64,000 bases of DNA. Origin: Bartonella sp. HY328 (lineage in GTDB: Bacteria > Pseudomonadota > Alphaproteobacteria > Rhizobiales > Rhizobiaceae). Below, piece after piece: positions 60,946-64,000 of the stretch. The number at the start of each line of letters is the position of its first letter. Within the stretch, counting starts at the first letter, position 1. The translations under genes were made by a program, and so were the position numbers. The DNA lies in contig NZ_CP104883.1 of the NCBI RefSeq assembly GCF_025449335.1, forward strand, positions 1,356,501-1,420,500, given 5' to 3'. The notes under the pieces were generated by a model. It was not told where the DNA came from. It worked only from the letters and a program-made list of their open reading frames with translations, and ran no database searches.

Positions 60946-61206
60946 AGGGCAAAACGAACTTTTTTTTGAAAAAAATTCAAAAAAAATAAAAAGTAAAATA
61001 AAAACAGTAAGTTGTATGTGTATAAAAATCGTGGAATTTGCTTATGTTTGTTTGCTTTTTTATGCTTTAAGGTAAAAAAATCGCATTTTATGCCTTTTAA
61101 AGCGCTATTTTTGTGAATCGCTTAATTAATAATTGCTCATTTATGAATCATTTGGGGGCCGTTAGCGATCATTATTACAATCGCTAACGGCCCCCAGTTG
61201 CAAATA
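60946..61206. other. Intergenic region with a perfect 17-bp hairpin
   Basis: Arms at 61153-61169 and 61180-61196 (TGGGGGCCGTTAGCGAT and complement) with a 10-base loop, ten bases past the stop of the minus-strand monooxygenase. It is GC-rich in an AT-rich setting but lacks a T run, so it may be a terminator, an mRNA-stabilising stem or a repeat. Confidence 0.55.
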
Positions 61207-62409
61207 TTAGATATTTCTAGCATCAAAATCATAAAGCCAATCAAGGTCAGTTAAGAATTTTTCTTGCGGGCGCATTTTCATAAATAGGTTGCGTGCCAGC
61301 GCAACTGGTCCGCTGGCATGATAAACAAAGCGATTAAAATCACCGCGTTTGGCAACTTTTGTTAATCTTTCATGGCGGGCGGTCTCATAAGTTGTAATAG
61401 CGCTTTCAAAATCCTTGTGTTTTAAAAGTGCGCTTGCAAGGGTTGCCGCATCTTCAATGGCCATTGCTGCACCTTGGGCGGCAAATGGCGTAACGGCATG
61501 GGAGGCATCGCCAACAAATATTTCATTGTTAAGGCCGCGAAAACGCAGGCTTGGCATTTTGAATAAGGGCCAATAGGTCCAATCATCGGCCTGTTGCATA
61601 ATATCTTTGATATTTTTATGCCAGTTAGAAAAATGGCTCAAAAGCTTGGCCTTGTCACCAGTTTTGCTCCAGCTTGGGCCCGGATTCTCCCCAGCGGTAA
61701 TTGCAACAAAATTATAAACTTCATTTGGCCTTGCTGGATAGGTAATGAAATGACCATCGCCATGCATATAAACGCCAATGGTAGGCTTTTTATTGGCAGC
61801 CATAAAATCGGCGGGTACTTGTTCAAAAGGTAAGGTTGCACGCCAAGAAATATAACCAGAAAATTGTGATTTTTCTTTTAAATGCTTTTGGCGTAACTGC
61901 GACCACACACCATCGCTTATGACTAAAAGATCACCATTGACCGTTGTTGTTGTCTCACCTTGTTTTAGTGTGACAGTATAGCCTTGATCGAGTGAGCCGC
62001 TATAATCGACAATTTCATGGTCCAAATAAATGTCTATTAAAGGATGTTTTAAAAGGGCGTCATAGAGGATTTTTTGCAAATTGGCTCGGTGGATGGTGAC
62101 GTAAGGCGCTTTCCAACGGTTTAACGATACTTCTTTAACTGGCAGCATGCTAAGAAGATCATCTTTGCGGCCATCTCTCATCATAACAGTTTCGGGCTCA
62201 ACGCCAAATTTTTGAATATCGTCCAAAATATCGAAGTCACGTAATAGTCTTGTGGCATTGGGTGCAAGCTGCAATCCTGCGCCAACTTCTGCAAGTTTGG
62301 CTACTTTTTCATAAATTGCGATTTTATATCCGTTTTTTGCCAATGCGAGTGCGCTTGCCATGCCAGCAATACCTGCGCCTGAAATGATAATTTTGGCTTT
62401 GTCGGACAT
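61207..62409 (-). CDS. FAD-dependent aromatic monooxygenase (salicylate hydroxylase-like)
   Basis: The 400-residue product has the group A flavoprotein monooxygenase layout: GAGIAGMASALALAKNGY near residue 12, the middle LLVISDGVWSQLR and the second FAD motif IFVGDASHAVTPFAAQGAAMAIEDAATLA near 295. The overall pattern is like salicylate or 3-hydroxybenzoate hydroxylases and zeaxanthin epoxidase-like enzymes. The aromatic substrate cannot be named. No catabolic gene cluster surrounds it, so it probably acts in a small detoxification or modification role. Confidence 0.88.
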   Translation of the reverse strand: MSDKAKIIISGAGIAGMASALALAKNGYKIAIYEKVAKLAEVGAGLQLAPNATRLLRDFDILDDIQKFGVEPETVMMRDGRKDDLLSMLPVKEVSLNRWKAPYVTIHRANLQKILYDALLKHPLIDIYLDHEIVDYSGSLDQGYTVTLKQGETTTTVNGDLLVISDGVWSQLRQKHLKEKSQFSGYISWRATLPFEQVPADFMAANKKPTIGVYMHGDGHFITYPARPNEVYNFVAITAGENPGPSWSKTGDKAKLLSHFSNWHKNIKDIMQQADDWTYWPLFKMPSLRFRGLNNEIFVGDASHAVTPFAAQGAAMAIEDAATLASALLKHKDFESAITTYETARHERLTKVAKRGDFNRFVYHASGPVALARNLFMKMRPQEKFLTDLDWLYDFDARNI

Positions 62410-62614
62410 TATTTTACCTATCTTTATTATTGTTACATATCTGCGCCAAATTTTAGATAGCCAATTGCTGTTCCTATTGGAGGTTCAATCCAAAATAGAA
62501 ATTCCAAATTATATATTTCTTGATTGGCATGGTTGTAGCGACACATATAAAAGAACAAGATGTTTGTATTTGGGATAAATCAAACACCGTCTAAATATCA
62601 AAATCTAATATGTT
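62410..62614. other. Intergenic region
   Basis: About 200 AT-rich bases between the monooxygenase start and the terminator of the next gene. No element recognised. Confidence 0.35.
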
Positions 62615-62650
62615 AAAAATCCTCAATAACCATCAAGATTATTGAGGATT
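62615..62650 (-). terminator. Terminator after the zf-CHCC gene
   Basis: AATCCTCAATAA (62618-62629) pairs with TTATTGAGGATT (62639-62650). On the minus strand a T run follows. Confidence 0.88.
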
Positions 62651-62657
62651 GATCATT

Positions 62658-62909
62658 TTAAACTGCTGTTGCCAATGGTTGGTAAAAACAGTTTTCAGGC
62701 TTTGATTGGGTTGGGCCAAGGGCTGGGTTATAGCGATATAGGGTTGAGCAGTAAGGGCAAATTTTTTCAACATCGCCACCCATATCAAGGAAAATATGCG
62801 GATGATCATATGGCGGATTGGCGCCAATGCACATAAATTCCTTAGCTCCAATTTCAATCATTTTATACCCGCCATCGTTTTGGAAATGTGGTATATGATG
62901 ATCAGCCAT
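62658..62909 (-). CDS. zf-CHCC zinc-finger protein (NDUFS6-like)
   Basis: The 83-residue product has the zf-CHCC motif: Cys in KEFMCIGANPPYDHPHIFLD, His in DHPHIF, and Cys-x-x-Cys in KICPYCSTLYRY, spaced for one zinc. Mitochondrial NDUFS6 and its alphaproteobacterial relatives, which help assemble complex I, share this motif. A second complex I accessory subunit gene lies at 37820, so the organism has both. It is transcribed alone, with a good terminator. Confidence 0.88.
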   Translation of the reverse strand: MADHHIPHFQNDGGYKMIEIGAKEFMCIGANPPYDHPHIFLDMGGDVEKICPYCSTLYRYNPALGPTQSKPENCFYQPLATAV

Positions 62910-63273
62910 TTAAATGCTCCATTAATTGCTGTTACGATCCTATCATAGATCTGTTGATAGTGTGGCAAAAACTGTAATACCATCACTTATCTGTAATAAA
63001 AGAGATGATAATGCAAAAAAGTTATTTGCTGCTGTTATCAGAAAATATCAGCAAATAATATAATTAACTGCCAAATGCTGCAAGCTTTTTGCTATGGGGG
63101 CTTAAAAATAAAAAAGATACAAGCTTATGGTGATATATTCGTGGCGCTTTTGGAATTTTGGAGTAAAAATACCATTGCAAGGTCGAATCGTTGAGATATA
63201 CTTTAAAAGTAAAAATAATTTTGTGTAAATTTGTTTGCGATCCAGTACGACTATCATCGCGGAAGGGGCTTTT
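62910..63273. other. Intergenic region upstream of ppk
   Basis: About 360 bases between divergent genes. I looked for a Pho box (paired CTGTCAT) before ppk and did not see one. GGAAGGGG is a strong ribosome site before 63274. Confidence 0.4.
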
Positions 63274-64000
63274 ATGAATACCGTAAAAAATACTGACAAT
63301 AATAAGGTTGATAGTGTAAAGACTGGTGATGGAGCAATTACTTTTGATAGTGTCGAGCGTTTTGTAAACCGAGAATTTTCATGGTTACAATTTAATAATC
63401 GTGTGTTGATGGAAAGTGCCAATGCGCAACATCCATTATTGGAGCGTGTGCGTTTTCTTTCTATTTCTGCAGCTAATCTTGATGAGTTTTTTATGGTGCG
63501 TATTGCAGGACTTGCTGGGCAAGTTCGAGCAGGTATCCAAACCCGCAGCGCAGATGGGCGCACCCCGCAAGAACAGCTTGATTTCATTTTGCCAGAAGTC
63601 GATAGATTGCAAAAAAATCAACAAATGCAATTGCGTTTGCTGCGCACTGCCCTTGTTAAAGAAAAAATTGAAATTGTCCGTCCTGATAAATTAAGCAAAA
63701 CGGAAAGGACTTGGCTTGAAGATCATTTTAGCCAACGTATTTTCCCAGTTTTAACACCGCTTTCAATCGATCCTGCCCATCCATTTCCATTCATTCCTAA
63801 TTTGGGCTTTTCCATCGCATTACAATTGTCGCGCCGAGCCGATAAATATCCAATGACTGCCTTGCTGCGTTTACCAACAGCGCTTGAGCGGTTTATTCTA
63901 TTGCCAGATGAGGATCGCGGTTCGCGTTTTATCACGCTTGAGGATACGGTTGGGCTATTTATTGGCCATTTGTTCCCTGGTTATGAAGTTAGTGGTGCAG
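63274..64000 (+). CDS. ppk: Polyphosphate kinase 1 (5' part, cut by window end)
   Basis: Makes long-chain polyphosphate from ATP. The visible 242 residues are the N-terminal and head domains: FVNREFSWLQFNNRVLMES, FLSISAANLDEFFMVRIAGL and PVLTPLSIDPAHPFPFIPNL are highly conserved Ppk1 blocks. The phospho-His region lies beyond the window. The first 25 residues before FDSVERFVNREFSW are polar and variable. The ATG at 63274 follows GGAAGGGG. In rhizobia ppk is often followed by ppx, which cannot be checked here. Confidence 0.95.
   Translation, partial: MNTVKNTDNNKVDSVKTGDGAITFDSVERFVNREFSWLQFNNRVLMESANAQHPLLERVRFLSISAANLDEFFMVRIAGLAGQVRAGIQTRSADGRTPQEQLDFILPEVDRLQKNQQMQLRLLRTALVKEKIEIVRPDKLSKTERTWLEDHFSQRIFPVLTPLSIDPAHPFPFIPNLGFSIALQLSRRADKYPMTALLRLPTALERFILLPDEDRGSRFITLEDTVGLFIGHLFPGYEVSGA

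Noticed and set aside
63102..63587. Long minus-strand frame opposite ppk
   Set aside because: Overlaps the well-supported ppk start region; it is an antisense shadow with no ribosome site or motif.

Overview
The window looks like chromosomal DNA from an alphaproteobacterium of the Rhizobiales (Hyphomicrobiales), close to the Brucellaceae/Bartonellaceae. Pointers are an IalB-family protein, CtrA next to a divergent FliJ, phosphatidylcholine synthase, the F1-ATPase zeta inhibitor, an NDUFS4-like complex I subunit beside a tRNA-Pro, and the order purC-purS-purQ-purL-bolA-grxD. Base composition is AT-rich (judged by eye, about 38-40% GC), low for Brucella and nearer to Bartonella-like lineages. 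Species cannot be named from the sequence alone. Eight copies of a roughly 100-bp double-palindrome repeat, similar in size and layout to the Bru-RS elements of Brucella, are scattered between genes.

Layout. 0-5 kb: a compact array of six hairpins, then ilvE, an IalB-like secreted protein and an orphan ABC exporter. 4.8-12 kb: an accessory stretch of small secreted or membrane proteins of unknown role, a tRNA-Ser, cspA flanked by two paralogous secreted proteins, and a secreted ankyrin protein that starts at the edge of a repeat. 12.4-19.3 kb (minus strand): a MerR/aldo-keto reductase pair with a textbook MerR promoter, an FMN reductase, mutY, parE and lipB. 19.5-27 kb: gmk, cobQ, gatC-gatA, glyoxalase I, a double cold-shock-domain protein and YqgE. 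27-33 kb (minus): the purine operon with an embedded lipoprotein, followed by bolA-grxD. 33-40 kb: zeta inhibitor, MgtC, fliJ/ctrA, tRNA-Pro, complex I subunit and a UbiH-type hydroxylase. 40-49 kb: pcs, then a cell-envelope and replication run rlpA-dac-tmk-holB-metG-tatD-MBL hydrolase. 49.5-51.7 kb: rpmG, an MFS transporter and a Nudix hydrolase. 52-55.7 kb: three tandem paralogous secreted proteins that appear to carry a DUF4375/DMP19-like domain. 55.7-58.7 kb: a MocR regulator divergent from a GNAT-AzoR-AhpD-like stress module. 59-64 kb: trigger factor with a histone-H1-like tail, tRNA-Leu, an FAD monooxygenase, a zf-CHCC protein and the start of ppk, cut by the window end.

Most of the window is ordinary housekeeping. 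The best leads are the hairpin array with G-rich (or, on the other strand, C-rich) loops at 15-244, the three secreted DUF4375-like paralogues, and a D,D-carboxypeptidase that keeps its SxxK motif but has lost the Ser of SxN and the Lys-Thr of KTG.
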